Counted from the first letter of the stretch, positions 33,611 to 43,574 are shown. The stretch is 60,819 nucleotides of DNA from Nocardia thailandica NBRC 100428 (GCF_000308795.1 NZ_BAGK01000108.1:1-60819); one strand, 5' to 3'. The notes: generated by a model not told the origin, from the sequence alone. Numbers and translations: made by a program.

Positions 33611-34237
33611 ATGCCGACAGATCCCGGGCCCGCTCGCAAGGCGTCGCTGCGCGAGGAACAGAAGCGCGCGACGCGGGCGCGCATCGTGGACACCGCGCGC
33701 CAGCTCTTCGAGACCCAGGGCTACTCCGGGGTGCGCGTCGACGACATCGCCGCCGCGGTCGGCTGCAGCCGCGCCACCTTCTACCTGCACTTCACCGGCA
33801 AGCCGGAAGTGCTGCGCGCCATCGCCGCCGAGGGCACCCTGGCCACGGTCCGCCAGTCCTATGCCGACCTGGACGCGGTGCTGGCCACCGGGGCGCGCGC
33901 GGAGTTCGCCGCCTGGACCAGCGCGGCCATCGACTGGTTCTTCGCCAACAAGGACATGCTGCCCGCCTGGGACGAGGCGGCCGCGCTGGAACCGGAGTTC
34001 CGCGACATCGCCCGCGAGGGGGTGATGGGGCTGGCCGACAGCATGCCCCACTACCTGGCCCGCTGGCCGGAGTCCCGCCGCGACGAGGCGCGCCTGCGCA
34101 TCGGCCTGCTCGTGGCCCAGCTCGAGCGCTTCTTCACCATGTGGGCGATGCGCGGCACGATCGAGGTCTCCGCCGAGCAGGCCGCCGAGGTCCTCACCGA
34201 CATCTGGTACCCGGCCCTGCAACCGCCGCCCGAATAG
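33611..34237 (+). CDS. TetR-family transcriptional regulator
   Basis: A 208-residue TetR repressor. The helix-turn-helix is VRVDDIAAAVGCSRATFYLHFTGK at about 44-67, after the usual ARIVDTARQLFETQGY helix; the ligand domain is all-helical and contains several Trp and Phe that could line a hydrophobic pocket. It is divergent from the flavin monooxygenase operon and is the best candidate for its repressor, released by the ketone substrate or a product. The first 16 residues are basic and disordered-looking. Confidence 0.92.
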   Translation: MPTDPGPARKASLREEQKRATRARIVDTARQLFETQGYSGVRVDDIAAAVGCSRATFYLHFTGKPEVLRAIAAEGTLATVRQSYADLDAVLATGARAEFAAWTSAAIDWFFANKDMLPAWDEAAALEPEFRDIAREGVMGLADSMPHYLARWPESRRDEARLRIGLLVAQLERFFTMWAMRGTIEVSAEQAAEVLTDIWYPALQPPPE

Positions 34238-34296
34238 TGCCCGGGTCCGCGTGCGTCGCACCGGCGTCCCCCGCGCTCGCCGCTAGCATCGCGGCC

Positions 34297-34632
34297 ATGA
34301 CCACGGATCTGTTCGCGGGCATGCCGGTACGAGACTACGAGGCCGCGGTGGCGTGGTACTCGCGGTTGTTCGGCGCCGAGCCCGCCTTCCGCCCCGACGC
34401 CGTGGAGGCGGTGTGGGAAGCGGGGCCGCATCAGTACGTGTACGTGGTGGTGCGGCCGGCCGACGCCGGGCACGGCCTGTGCCTGCTCTACGTGCCCGAC
34501 CTCGACGACCGCCTCGCCGCCATCGCGTCCCGTGGCCTCACGCCAGACGCCCGCGAGGACTACGGGCCGTCGCGCAAGGTGATCTTCCGCGACCCCGACG
34601 GCAACGAGTTCGGCTTCGGCGGCGGCGCCTGA
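34297..34632 (+). CDS. VOC-fold (glyoxalase/dioxygenase-like) protein
   Basis: A 111-residue single VOC module: beta-alpha-beta pattern with MPVRDYEAAVAWYSRLFG at the start and VIFRDPDGNEFGFGGG at the end, the conserved C-terminal strand whose Glu often binds metal. It is the size of fosfomycin/bleomycin-resistance-like or isomerase-like small VOC proteins; the ligand is unknown. TAGCAT (34284-34289) ends 7 nt before the ATG, suggesting a leaderless transcript of its own rather than read-through from tetR. Confidence 0.85.
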   Translation: MTTDLFAGMPVRDYEAAVAWYSRLFGAEPAFRPDAVEAVWEAGPHQYVYVVVRPADAGHGLCLLYVPDLDDRLAAIASRGLTPDAREDYGPSRKVIFRDPDGNEFGFGGGA

Positions 34633-34672
34633 GTAGCCCGGTCGATCGCCCTCGAAGACCTCGCCGAGCACG

Positions 34673-35443
34673 TCATGATCGCCCAGGGGTGGATGTGGTG
34701 AGAGTCGCGACGCCCGCGCGGACGGCCGCCCAGTCGGTGCGCTCCCGCCGGGACGTCGCGCGGGACAGCCAGGTCCGGCGCTGCTCGTGTTCCCGCCGCA
34801 GGGCGGGAAGGTCGAGATCGACGTCCGGGGCGGTGCCGACGGCGGCGACCTGCTCGATGCGGTCCCGCATGGCCGCTGTCAGCCGCCGATCGAAATCGGT
34901 GATCGCCTCGACGAACTCGGCCGTGGGGACCGACCGCGTCCCCGATACCGGTGCGGCGAAGACGATCTCGCCGTCCGGGTCCGGGGTGTGCCGCCACGCG
35001 AGGTGCATCGTGTCCTCGGGTTCGACGGTGCGCCACCAGCGCAGCGCCGGACCGAAACGCAGGTAGCCGGTGTCGAGCGCGCGGTCGGCGTGCGCGTCGG
35101 CGGCGGCCGCGACGGCGGGATCGTCGAAGACGTCGGGATCGTGTGCGCCGAACCAGCCCTCGGCGCCGCCGGCGAAGAACGGGGCGAGGTCTGGGGGGAC
35201 CGGGTCGAGGGCCGAGGGCAGGACCTCGAGCAGGTCCTCCCACAGGCGGACGACGTAGTAGTCCGCCCAGGCCCGGGTGGGGTCCGGGTCGGCGTCGCGG
35301 GGCGCGTACACGAGCAGCGTGACGTCGCCGACGTCGAGGCAGTAGCGGCCCTGGGTGAGCCCGAACCAGTGCAGGCGGCGCCGCTCGCCGCCCCACGGGA
35401 CGACCTCATCGAGGGGATCGAGGGAGAACCGGATGCGCGTCAT
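34673..35443 (-). CDS. DUF5984-like protein
   Basis: A 256-residue soluble protein. The N-terminus (IRFSLDPLDEVVPWG, then LHWFGLTQGRYCLDVGDVTLL) resembles the actinobacterial DUF5984 family; the middle is rich in Trp and acidic residues, and the C-terminus is a basic helical segment. No catalytic motif is visible. It ends 41 bp from the convergent VOC gene and lies 30 bp beyond the end of the flavoprotein gene on the same strand. The assignment is from memory of the family pattern and is tentative; the function is unknown. Confidence 0.65.
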   Translation of the reverse strand: MTRIRFSLDPLDEVVPWGGERRRLHWFGLTQGRYCLDVGDVTLLVYAPRDADPDPTRAWADYYVVRLWEDLLEVLPSALDPVPPDLAPFFAGGAEGWFGAHDPDVFDDPAVAAAADAHADRALDTGYLRFGPALRWWRTVEPEDTMHLAWRHTPDPDGEIVFAAPVSGTRSVPTAEFVEAITDFDRRLTAAMRDRIEQVAAVGTAPDVDLDLPALRREHEQRRTWLSRATSRRERTDWAAVRAGVATLTTSTPGRS

Positions 35444-35472
35444 CGTCGGTGCCGGACGGCCGGGGGAGTGGA

Positions 35473-37173
35473 TCAGGCGCGCCCGGCCGCGGACTTCGCG
35501 ATGGCCCGCCCCGCCGCGCGCCCGGAGAAGATGCAGCCGCCGAGGAACGTGCCCTCCAGGGCGTTGTAGCCGTGGACGCCGCCGCCGCCGAACCCGGCGA
35601 CCTCGCCCGCGGCGTAGAGGCCGGGCAGCACGGTGCCGTCGGGGCGGCGGACCCGGGAGTCCAGGTCGGTCTGCAGGCCGCCGAGCGTCTTACGGGTGAG
35701 GATGTTGAGGCGCACCGCGATGAGGGGACCGTGGGCGGGGTCGAGGATGCGGTGCGGCTTGGCGACGCGGCCCACCTTGTCACCGAAGTACTTGCGCGCG
35801 TTGGTGATCGCCGCCAGCTGGGCGTCCTTGCCGTAGGCGTTGGTGACCTGGCGGTCGCGGGCGAGGATCTGGCGCTCCAGCTCGGCGGGATCGAGCTTCG
35901 GGCCGCGCGCGAGCGCGTTCATGCCCTCGACCAGTTCGGCCAGGGTGTCGGCGACCACGAAGTCGACGCCGTGCTGCTTGAACGCCTCGACCGGGCCGGG
36001 CGCGCCCTTGGCCACGCGGCTGCGCAGGGTGAGCTTGAGGTCCTTGCCGGTGATGTCGGGGTTCTGCTCGGAGCCCGAGAGCGCGAACTCCTTCTCGATG
36101 ATGGTCTGATCGAGCACGAACCACGAGTAGTCGTAGCCGGTGGACAGGATCTGCTTCATGGTGGCGTTGGTGTCGAAGCCGGGGAAGCACGGCGCGGGCA
36201 TCCGCCGTCCGGTGGCGTCGAACCACAGCGACGACGGGCCGGGGATGATGCGGATCGCGTGGTCGGGCCACACCGGGTCCCAGTTGTTGATGCCTTCGGT
36301 GTAGTGCCACATGCGATCCCGGTTCACGATGGCGCCGCCCGCCGCCTCGGCGATGCCGAGCATGCGGCCGTCGACGTAGGCGGGTACGCCGGAGATGAGG
36401 GTCTGTGGGCAGGGCCCGAGCCGGTCGACGGGCCAGTTGCGGCGGATGAGGTCGTGGTTGTGGCCGATGCCGCCGGTGCTCACCAGCACCGCGGGCGCGC
36501 GGAAGGTGAACTCGTCGACCACGTCCCGGTTGGACGCCACGCCGCGCTCGGTATCGGATTCGGCCAGGACGCTGCCCCGCACGCCGACGATCGCGCCGTC
36601 CTCGGCGAGGAGTTCGTCGACCCGGTGCCGGAACGCGAAGCGCACCAGGCCCTTCGCCTCGGCCGCCAGCACCGGCTCGGCGAAGACCCGCAACACCTCC
36701 GGACCGGTGCCCCAGGTCAGATGGAAGCGCGGCACCGAGTTGCCGTGCCCGTCGGCGAGCCCGCCGCCGCGCTCGGCCCAGCCGACGAGGGGCGTCACCC
36801 GCAGGCCGAGATCGTGCAGGTAGTCCCGTTTCTCGTCGGTGGCGAAGCGGACGTAGGCGTGCGCCCACTGGCGCGCCCACTCGTCCTCGCGGTCGCGGTC
36901 GAAGCCGGCCGAGCCCAGCCAGTCCTGCAGGGCCAGTTCGAAGGAGTCCTCGATGCCGAGCCTGCGCTGCTCGGGGCTGTCGACGAGGAACAGCCCGCCC
37001 AGCGACCAGAACGCCTGCCCGCCGAGGTTGGCGCGGTTCTCCTGATCGAGGACAAGGACCCGTTTGCCCGCGCGGGTGAGCTCGTAGGTGGCGACCAGCC
37101 CGGCCAGGCCGGCGCCGACGACGAGGGCGTCGGGCGCGAAGGCGGTGTCGGACGGCGAGCTGGTGGGGGTCAT
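35473..37173 (-). CDS. FAD-binding dehydrogenase, ketosteroid-dehydrogenase-like
   Basis: A 566-residue flavoprotein of the FAD_binding_2/KstD-like group, close in pattern to the mycobacterial Rv0785-type 'FAD-binding dehydrogenase'. The dinucleotide motif VVGAGLAG lies at 18-25, the ribose-binding VLVLDQE follows, and the C-terminal FAD block is GLYAAGEVAGFGGGGVHGYNALEGTFLGGC. GGAGG lies 7 nt before the chosen ATG. It probably removes hydrogen from a C-C bond of a steroid-like or other hydrophobic substrate, but true KstD catalytic tyrosines cannot be confirmed here. A perfect palindrome lies 87 bp upstream. Confidence 0.88.
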   Translation of the reverse strand: MTPTSSPSDTAFAPDALVVGAGLAGLVATYELTRAGKRVLVLDQENRANLGGQAFWSLGGLFLVDSPEQRRLGIEDSFELALQDWLGSAGFDRDREDEWARQWAHAYVRFATDEKRDYLHDLGLRVTPLVGWAERGGGLADGHGNSVPRFHLTWGTGPEVLRVFAEPVLAAEAKGLVRFAFRHRVDELLAEDGAIVGVRGSVLAESDTERGVASNRDVVDEFTFRAPAVLVSTGGIGHNHDLIRRNWPVDRLGPCPQTLISGVPAYVDGRMLGIAEAAGGAIVNRDRMWHYTEGINNWDPVWPDHAIRIIPGPSSLWFDATGRRMPAPCFPGFDTNATMKQILSTGYDYSWFVLDQTIIEKEFALSGSEQNPDITGKDLKLTLRSRVAKGAPGPVEAFKQHGVDFVVADTLAELVEGMNALARGPKLDPAELERQILARDRQVTNAYGKDAQLAAITNARKYFGDKVGRVAKPHRILDPAHGPLIAVRLNILTRKTLGGLQTDLDSRVRRPDGTVLPGLYAAGEVAGFGGGGVHGYNALEGTFLGGCIFSGRAAGRAIAKSAAGRA

Positions 37174-37259
37174 GGGAACGTCCTCCGGGGTCGATGAGCA
37201 CACGCCCGCCGAACCTAACACCGGCGCGTGGGGGCCGATCGGGAAACCGCGCCGCACAA

Positions 37260-37279
37260 GTGATACGCATCCGTATCAC
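37260..37279. promoter_or_regulatory. Perfect palindromic operator candidate
   Basis: GTGATACG and CGTATCAC are perfect 8-bp arms around CATC. The repeat lies 87 bp upstream of the FAD dehydrogenase start (minus strand) and 132 bp upstream of the cutinase start (plus strand). Size and symmetry fit a TetR-family operator. No regulator gene is adjacent. The rest of 37174-37410 shows no gene. Confidence 0.6.
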
Positions 37280-37410
37280 AATGGTGGCCGCCGCCGGGGA
37301 TACCGATGCCCCGGGCGGGTACCCACGCAGTGAGCGGTCCGGATGTCCCTGTGGGACAAGCGGATCGCTCGGTTCTTCAATTCTCACAACGGCGTGAGTG
37401 GGTGGGCACA

Positions 37411-38073
37411 ATGGCCGATCGAAAGGTGATTCGTCACGTAGCAGGACACGCAGCGCGGGTGCTGACGGTGCTACTCCTGGCCGCGGGTCTCGGTACCGCG
37501 GCGAACCTGGGCGCGACCGCCCGGGCGCAGGACTGCGCGACCGTCGACGTCGTCGTCGCACGCGGGACGCACGAACCCGGGTACCTGGGTTCGGGAGTGG
37601 GAGATCCGCTGTACGCGAGACTCTCCGCCGACCTCGGCGTGGACACCAGCGCCTACCGGGTGAACTACCCGGCCGACCTGCTGGTGCCCTCCTCGGTCGC
37701 CGACGGGACCCACGACATGACCGCGCACATCATGGCCCAGGCCGAGGCGTGCCCGGACCAGCGCTTCGTCGTCGTCGGCTACTCGCAGGGCGCGCTGGTC
37801 GCGCACGGCACGCTGGGCACGACGCAGGTGGCGATCCTGCCCGGCATCGCGGTCCTGCCGATCGAGTACGCCCCGCGGGTCATGGCGGTGTTGCTGTTCG
37901 GCGACCCGGTCCGCCTGGTCGGCGGCGGCGTGGCCGCCGCCTACGCCGACCGGACCGGAAACTACTGCACCGCAGGGGATCCGATCTGCGCGGGCGGGAT
38001 CTTCTACGCCAACCACTCCGCCTACGGCTGGGCCTTCGGGCCCGCCGTCGACCTTGTGGGATCGCGGCTCTAG
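37411..38073 (+). CDS. Secreted cutinase-family serine esterase
   Basis: A 220-residue exported alpha/beta hydrolase. The signal peptide is long (basic start, hydrophobic 17-30, cleavage near ARA-QD at 39/40). The nucleophile is Ser125 in GYSQG, with Asp190 in GDPIC and His202 in NHSAYG completing the triad, and cysteines 42, 114, 186 and 193 can form the two usual disulfides. Mycobacterial cutinase-like proteins hydrolyse phospholipids or short esters at the cell surface. The ATG at 37411 fits the signal peptide best; the frame is open further upstream. Confidence 0.92.
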   Translation: MADRKVIRHVAGHAARVLTVLLLAAGLGTAANLGATARAQDCATVDVVVARGTHEPGYLGSGVGDPLYARLSADLGVDTSAYRVNYPADLLVPSSVADGTHDMTAHIMAQAEACPDQRFVVVGYSQGALVAHGTLGTTQVAILPGIAVLPIEYAPRVMAVLLFGDPVRLVGGGVAAAYADRTGNYCTAGDPICAGGIFYANHSAYGWAFGPAVDLVGSRL

Positions 38074-38082
38074 GCCGCGGGT

Positions 38083-38116
38083 GGTGCCGCCGGCGGAGCA
38101 CTCCGCCGGCGGCACC
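38083..38116. terminator. Bidirectional hairpin terminator
   Basis: A 16-bp perfect stem (GGTGCCGCCGGCGGAG at 38083-38098 and its complement at 38101-38116) with a 2-nt gap lies 9 bp past the cutinase stop and 10 bp past the converging reductase stop. No T-run follows. Confidence 0.75.
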
Positions 38117-38126
38117 GTCGTGCGCG

Positions 38127-40136
38127 CTACCAGTGGATGCCGGGCAGGACCCGGCTCACCCGCGCCGCCGGGCTCGGCATGACCATGAGGGGAGCCAGGA
38201 CCGGAGCAAGGACGGTGAGCGGGGTGCGCGACGTGGAGGCGCCCTGATCGGGAGCCGGGGCGGGCGCGTCGTTCCGCGCCGCCGCGGATTCGCCGAACAG
38301 GCGGTAGCCGGTGTGCATGATGGTCCGCTTCAGCGAGGGCATCAGCAGTTCCACGGCCTGGGAGAACGTGCCGACCGGGGTGTCGATCCGGTCGGGCCGC
38401 TCGAGCAGGGCGCGGACCACGATGTCGGCCGCGCGCTCGGGGTCGGGCAGGGGCAGCGCCCGGTACAGCTCGGTCGGGGCGATCATCGGCGTGCGCACCA
38501 GCGGCATGCGCACCGAGGTGAAGGTGATCCCGGCGTCGCGGTTCTCCACCGCGGCGATCTCGCTGAAGTTGTCCAGCGCCGACTTCGAGGCGGCGTAGGC
38601 GGCGAAGCGGGGCACCTTGGTCTGCACGGCGATCGAGGAGATGTTGACCACGTGACCGAAGCGTCGCGCCCGCATGGACGGCAGCAGCGCCAGGATCAGC
38701 CGGACCGCGCCGAAGTAGTTCACGGCCATGGTCCGCTCGAAGTCGTGCATGCGGTCCACCGAGTTCACCACCGAACGGCGGATCGAGCGACCCGCGTTGT
38801 TGACCAGGTAGTCGACGTGGCCGTGTTCGGCCAGCAGGGTGCCCACCAGCGCGTCGACCGCCTCGGCGTCGGTGATGTCGCACGGATAGTCGTGTGCCAC
38901 ACCGCCTTCGGCGCGCACGGCCGCCGCGGCCGCCGCCAGCTCCTGCGCGCCGCGGGCCACCATGAGCACGGTCGCGCCGCGGCGGGCCACCGCGTGCGCG
39001 GTCGCCAGGCCGATGCCCGAGGAGGCCCCGGTGATGAGCACGACCCGGCCCGCCAGCGGATCGGCGTCCCCGGCCGGACGGCCACGGTGCGGGTCGAGGT
39101 GGTCGCGCCAGTACCGCCACAGGGTCGCGGCGTAGCTCTCGAACGGCGGCACGCGCAGGCTGCCCAGCTGGGCGATGGTCGACTCGGCGACGAAATGCGC
39201 GCCGAAGGACACGTGCGGCGCGACCGCGGCGGGGATGCCCATCTGCTCGAACAGGAAGTCGCGCACCGCGGGCGCGCCGGGCAGGTGCGACAGCCCGGCC
39301 AGCGCGCGCGAGCTCAGCGGCACCGGCCCGATGCCCGCCGGCGCGCCCGCGGCCGCCGCCAGCGCCCGGTAGATGTCGCCGAACGGCTGCGGCTCGGGGT
39401 TGACCAGGTGGAATGTGCGTCCGTCGAGGCCCGGCTTGCGCACCAGCGTGACCAGCGCGGCGGCCACGTAGTCGACCGGGACGATGTTGGTCGCGCCCAG
39501 ATCCGGCAGCGGGACCGGCAGGTCCGGCAGCCCGCCCAGCGCGGCGATCGCGGTGAAGAAGTAGTAGGGGCCGTCGATCTTGTCCATCTCGCCGGTGACC
39601 GAATCGCCGACCACGATGGCGGGGCGATAGATGCGGACCTTCAGGTCCGTGGCCTCGCGCACCAGCTTCTCGGCCACGAACTTGGTCCGGTGATACGGCG
39701 AGGTCAGCCGCTGGCCCAGGTCGAAGTCCTCCTCGAAGAACTTGCCCCGGTGGTCGCCCGCCACGGCCACCGAGGACACGTGGTGCAGGGTGGCGCCGAG
39801 CGAGCGGGCCAGCTCGATGACGGACTGGGTGCCCGCGACGTTGGCGGCGTGCGCGGTGGCCTCGTCGGCGGTCATGTCGTAGACCGCCCCGAGGTGCACC
39901 ACGTGCCGGGCGGCGGGCGCCGGCTCGGCCAGCCCGAGGCCCGGCGCGGTCAGATCTCCGGCGAGCGCGAAAACGCGCTCGCCGCCGGGCATCTCGGCGG
40001 CCAGGCGCTCCAGCTTGGTCCGCGATTCGGCGCGCACCAGGACGTGCACGACCGCCTCGGGGTCGGCGGCGAGGAGCTCGCGCAGCACCCTTTTACCCAG
40101 GAAACCGGTCCCCCCGGTCACGATGTAGGAATCCAT
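38127..40136 (-). CDS. Two-domain fatty acyl-CoA reductase (Rv3391/AcrA1-type SDR)
   Basis: A 669-residue protein with two NAD(P)-binding modules. The N-terminal extended SDR has TGGTGFLG at 7-14 and a YHRTKFVAEKLV active-site motif, the pattern of thioester reductases. The C-terminal classical SDR has TGASSGIG near 370 and YAASK near 515. The arrangement matches mycobacterial fatty acyl-CoA reductases that convert acyl-CoA to aldehyde and then alcohol, as needed for wax esters. AAGGA lies 10 nt before the ATG. A C-terminal extension of about 60 residues is Ala/Pro-rich. It converges with the cutinase gene. Confidence 0.9.
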   Translation of the reverse strand: MDSYIVTGGTGFLGKRVLRELLAADPEAVVHVLVRAESRTKLERLAAEMPGGERVFALAGDLTAPGLGLAEPAPAARHVVHLGAVYDMTADEATAHAANVAGTQSVIELARSLGATLHHVSSVAVAGDHRGKFFEEDFDLGQRLTSPYHRTKFVAEKLVREATDLKVRIYRPAIVVGDSVTGEMDKIDGPYYFFTAIAALGGLPDLPVPLPDLGATNIVPVDYVAAALVTLVRKPGLDGRTFHLVNPEPQPFGDIYRALAAAAGAPAGIGPVPLSSRALAGLSHLPGAPAVRDFLFEQMGIPAAVAPHVSFGAHFVAESTIAQLGSLRVPPFESYAATLWRYWRDHLDPHRGRPAGDADPLAGRVVLITGASSGIGLATAHAVARRGATVLMVARGAQELAAAAAAVRAEGGVAHDYPCDITDAEAVDALVGTLLAEHGHVDYLVNNAGRSIRRSVVNSVDRMHDFERTMAVNYFGAVRLILALLPSMRARRFGHVVNISSIAVQTKVPRFAAYAASKSALDNFSEIAAVENRDAGITFTSVRMPLVRTPMIAPTELYRALPLPDPERAADIVVRALLERPDRIDTPVGTFSQAVELLMPSLKRTIMHTGYRLFGESAAARNDAPAPAPDQGASTSRTPLTVLAPVLAPLMVMPSPAARVSRVLPGIHW

Positions 40137-40278
40137 CGCAGCAAATCCTTCGAACGTGTTGTCGGACAAGGATTGATCCGGCATGCGTCAATGGATGCGG
40201 TATCAAGAAGAGTCGGCTCTCGACAGGGAATGAGCCTGTTTTACACCGTAATCGGGACCGTGTGACGACAGCAAGCTA

Positions 40279-40311
40279 CGCGGACGGTTGTGGGAATTCT
40301 CACCGTCCGCG
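40279..40311 (-). terminator. Hairpin after the ABC exporter operon
   Basis: CGCGGACGGT (40279-40288) pairs with ACCGTCCGCG (40302-40311) around a 13-nt loop, 77 bp past the permease stop on the minus strand. The remaining 40137-40387 region contains the reductase promoter; at 40326-40352 AGTA- and GTAAC-type repeats (TGTAACAGTACTTTCCAGTA) may be a regulatory site. Confidence 0.5.
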
Positions 40312-40387
40312 CAGCTCAAAGGGTGTATGTAACAGTACTTTCCAGTAACTTAGCGTTGCAGTAAATCGGTGGCTACCGATCGGCGGG

Positions 40388-42016
40388 TCACCGCAGATCG
40401 CGGCGCCGGAAGGCCACCAGTCCCGCGGCCAGGCCCACCGCCGCGATCGCGCCCAGCCACAGCACCGGCGCCGCCTCGAAGGGGGCCGAGGGCAGCTTGG
40501 GCGGATGGGCGAACGGCACCAGATCCATCACCCAGCCCGGCAGGCCGTCCAGCGAGCCGAGCAGGAAGATCACGATCATCGCGCTCAACACCGCCCACGC
40601 CGCCGTGGCGAAGCGCGGCAGCGCGCCGTAGAGCAGCACGGTGATCGCGGTGACGACCCACACCGCGGGGAACTGCACCGCCACCGCGCCCAGGCTCTGG
40701 CCGAGCCGGTGCGGCAGATCGCCGTCGGTGAGGCCGTACACCACGCCGATGCCGACCCCCGCGGCCAGCAGGGCGACCGCGGGGCCGGTCACCGCGAACA
40801 CGAGATGGCTCGCCGCGTAACGGAACCGGCCGACACCCGTGGCCAGGACGGTCTCGGCGCGGCCCGAGCCCTCCTCCTCGTGCAGGCGCAGTGCCGCCGA
40901 GACGGAGTAGGCCGAGGCCGCGGCGGCGAGCATCGTCACCGCGTAGGCGATGAACGACAGCTGCAGGTTCTGCGAGCCGCCCATCCGGGTCACCATGTCG
41001 ACCATCGTCTGGCTGTCGCCGAGCATGTCGTCGATGGTGTCGATGGCCCCGCCGATCAGCAGGCCGTAGAGCGCGAACCCGACGGTCCAGGCCACCAGCG
41101 ACCCGCGCTGCAGGCGCCAGGCCAGCCCGAGCGGCCCGGCCAGCGCGGCACCCGCGCGGGCGGGTCCGGGGCGCTCGGCGATCAGGCCCGAACCGAGATC
41201 GCGCGTGTCCAGCAGCCGGTAGGCCGCCGCGGTGGCGGCCACGGCGAGCGCGGCCGAGGGCAGCAGCACCCACCAGCGCTCGTCGGCGTAGGGGCGGATC
41301 TGCAGCGACCAGCCCAGCGGCGAGAACCACGACAGCACACCGTTTCCCGCGTCGCCGACCGCGCGCAGGGCGAACGCGGCCCCGAGCGCGGCGAAGGCCG
41401 TGCCGCGCGCGATACGGGCGCCCGCGCTGACCTGCGCGGCCACCGCTGCCACCGCGCCCCACACCAGTCCCGAGGCGGCCAGGGCCGCGCCGAAGGCGAG
41501 GGAGCCGCCCGCCGGGAGGCCGCAGGCCAGCAGGGACAGGGTGCAGGCCAGCCCGGCCAGCAGCGCGGCGCCGTAGGTCAGCGCCAGGGCGCCGGTGAGG
41601 CCGGCGAACCGGCCGATGCTCGTCGCGCCGACCAGCTCGGCGCGCCCGGTCTCCTCCTCGACGCGGGTGTGGCGGATGACCGTCAGAATCGTGGCCACCG
41701 CGATGAGGGTGTACATCGCGCCCGCCTTCCAGGTGCCGATCGACCCCTCGGCGGAACTGAACACCGGGCCGTACATCGCCAGCAGCGCCGGGCTCGCCGC
41801 GGTGGTCGCGGCGAACTGGTCCAGCTGGGCCTGGGTGGAGTAGAGGTCCTGGATGCTGACGACCTGGATGGCGGGCATGAGCCCTATCAGCAGCGACCAG
41901 GCCGGCGCGATGACGCGGTCGCGGCGCAGCGCGAGCCGCAGCATCTGGCCCGTGCCCGTGAAATCGCCTGCGGTGGCGCCGAATCCGGCGCGCGGGGCGG
42001 CGGCGAGAGTGGTCAT
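40388..42016 (-). CDS. ABC-2-type exporter permease, fused double unit
   Basis: A 542-residue membrane protein with about twelve hydrophobic helices in two similar halves, each containing a cytoplasmic helix of the form RxEEE-GRAE ([18 protein letters not shown] and [19 protein letters not shown]). This duplicated plan is that of tetronasin/polyketide-resistance exporters in actinobacteria. The ATG overlaps the ATPase stop by ATGA. With that ATPase it forms an efflux pump for a hydrophobic compound; the compound is unknown, and the TetR at the head of the operon is its likely sensor. Confidence 0.9.
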   Translation of the reverse strand: MTTLAAAPRAGFGATAGDFTGTGQMLRLALRRDRVIAPAWSLLIGLMPAIQVVSIQDLYSTQAQLDQFAATTAASPALLAMYGPVFSSAEGSIGTWKAGAMYTLIAVATILTVIRHTRVEEETGRAELVGATSIGRFAGLTGALALTYGAALLAGLACTLSLLACGLPAGGSLAFGAALAASGLVWGAVAAVAAQVSAGARIARGTAFAALGAAFALRAVGDAGNGVLSWFSPLGWSLQIRPYADERWWVLLPSAALAVAATAAAYRLLDTRDLGSGLIAERPGPARAGAALAGPLGLAWRLQRGSLVAWTVGFALYGLLIGGAIDTIDDMLGDSQTMVDMVTRMGGSQNLQLSFIAYAVTMLAAAASAYSVSAALRLHEEEGSGRAETVLATGVGRFRYAASHLVFAVTGPAVALLAAGVGIGVVYGLTDGDLPHRLGQSLGAVAVQFPAVWVVTAITVLLYGALPRFATAAWAVLSAMIVIFLLGSLDGLPGWVMDLVPFAHPPKLPSAPFEAAPVLWLGAIAAVGLAAGLVAFRRRDLR

Positions 42017-42948
42017 GCCCGCACCTTCTCTGCGTCCGTGGCGGCACCGGCGGCACCGTCGACGTGGTAGTGCCGCAGGAACAGGTCCTCGAGGGTCGGC
42101 GGGGCGCTGGTCAGGCTGCGCACCCCGGCGTCGCCGAGGACGCGAATGAGGGCGCCCAGGTGCTCGGCGTCGACCTGGCAGCGCAGGGTCGACCCGTCGC
42201 GTTCGACGTCCTCCACGCCCGGCAGCGCGGCCAGGTCCCCGGGGTCTCCGCTGAGTTCGGCGGTGATCGAGGTGCGGCTCAGGTGCCGCAGCTGGTCCAG
42301 GGAACCCGACTCGACGGTGCGGCCCGCGCGGATGATGGTCACCCGCTCGCACAGGTGCTCGACCTCGGACAGGATGTGGCTCGACAGCAGCACCGTCGTG
42401 CCCCGGGCCGCCGCCTCGTGCACGCAGTCCTGGAAGACCTGCTCCATGAGCGGGTCGAGGCCCGAGGTCGGTTCGTCGAGGACGAGCAGGTCGACGTCGG
42501 AGGCGAAGGCGGAGACCAGCGCGACCTTCTGGCGGTTGCCCTTGGAGTAGGTGCGCGACTTCTTGGTGGGATCGAGCTCGTAGCGCTCGATCAGCTCGGC
42601 CCGGCGGGCGGTGTCGATGCCGCCGCGCATGCGGGCCAGCAGGTCGATGGTCTCGCCGCCCGACAGCGACGGCCACAGGGTGACGTCGCCGGGAACGTAG
42701 GCCAGCCTGCGGTGCAGGGCGACCGCGTCGGTCCAGGGATCGCGGCCGAACAGCGTCGCCGTACCGCCCGAGGCGCGCAGCACGCCGAGCAGGACCCGGA
42801 TGGTGGTCGACTTGCCCGCGCCGTTCGGGCCGAGGAAGCCGTGGATCTCGCCGGGCGCGACGGTGAGGTCCAGGCCGTCGAGTGCCGTGAAGCGGCCGAA
42901 ATCCTTGCGCAGGCCGCGGACATCGATGACCGGTTGGGTGGTGGACAT
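42013..42948 (-). CDS. ABC exporter ATP-binding protein
   Basis: A 311-residue ATPase of the drug-export (DrrA/CcmA) type. Walker [10 protein letters not shown] lies at 40-48; the signature loop is the atypical YSKGNRQKV, common in this export group in place of LSGGQ; Walker B is [12 protein letters not shown] and the H-loop SSHI. The last 90 residues are the regulatory C-terminal domain typical of exporters. GGAGTA lies 7 nt before the ATG, and the gene starts 5 bp after the TetR stop. It pairs with the downstream permease. Confidence 0.94.
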   Translation of the reverse strand: MSTTQPVIDVRGLRKDFGRFTALDGLDLTVAPGEIHGFLGPNGAGKSTTIRVLLGVLRASGGTATLFGRDPWTDAVALHRRLAYVPGDVTLWPSLSGGETIDLLARMRGGIDTARRAELIERYELDPTKKSRTYSKGNRQKVALVSAFASDVDLLVLDEPTSGLDPLMEQVFQDCVHEAAARGTTVLLSSHILSEVEHLCERVTIIRAGRTVESGSLDQLRHLSRTSITAELSGDPGDLAALPGVEDVERDGSTLRCQVDAEHLGALIRVLGDAGVRSLTSAPPTLEDLFLRHYHVDGAAGAATDAEKVRA

Positions 42949-42953
42949 GGGTG

Positions 42954-43574
42954 CTACTCCTCGAAGACGGAATCGAGCAGGGAGGGGTCGGTGAGCATGC
43001 CCTGGGCGTAGAGCTCGAGGGCGGGGAACGCGGTCACATCGGACAGATCGCGCAGGGCGGTGCGGAAATCCAGTGCGCCGTCGCGGTATTCGCGCATCTG
43101 CAGGTAGAGGTTCATGGCGCCGACGTGGCACAGCACCAGGTAGCGGGCCCGGGCGGCCGGGTCGCGGCTCGGCTTGATCGTGCCGACGTCGACCGCGGCC
43201 TGCAGGTACTCGACGGCGTCGGCGATCATGTGCTCGAGCAGGGATTCGGCCAGCGGGCCTCCTGCCTGGAAACTGCGCAGCATGTAGGCGACCTGGGGTG
43301 CGTACTTCTCGACATCGGCGAGGCCGGAGATGAAGGCGGCCGGGCCCGGCTGGCGGACGACCTCGAGCTTGGCCGCCATGATCAGCTCGAGGACGCGCTC
43401 GTCGCATGCGGCGCGCAGGCCGTCCTTGGAACCGAAGTGGTGGTTCACCAGACCGGGGGAGACCCCCGCGGCCGTGGCGATCGCCCGCACGCCGACACCG
43501 AAACCCTGCTGCCCGAACACCTCGATCGCGCTGTCGCGGATCCGGGCGGCGGTGCTGAGGTCGGTTGAACGCAT
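42954..43574 (-). CDS. TetR-family regulator of the ABC exporter operon
   Basis: A 206-residue TetR protein. The helix-turn-helix is [33 protein letters not shown], about residues 26-58; the ligand-binding domain is helical with a C-terminal SVFEE. It is the first gene of the exporter operon. The start codon (43572-43574) lies inside a palindrome TTGAACGCATGTTCAA, and a TAGTCT hexamer lies 7 nt upstream, so the transcript is probably leaderless and directly blocked by the bound repressor. Confidence 0.92.
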   Translation of the reverse strand: MRSTDLSTAARIRDSAIEVFGQQGFGVGVRAIATAAGVSPGLVNHHFGSKDGLRAACDERVLELIMAAKLEVVRQPGPAAFISGLADVEKYAPQVAYMLRSFQAGGPLAESLLEHMIADAVEYLQAAVDVGTIKPSRDPAARARYLVLCHVGAMNLYLQMREYRDGALDFRTALRDLSDVTAFPALELYAQGMLTDPSLLDSVFEE

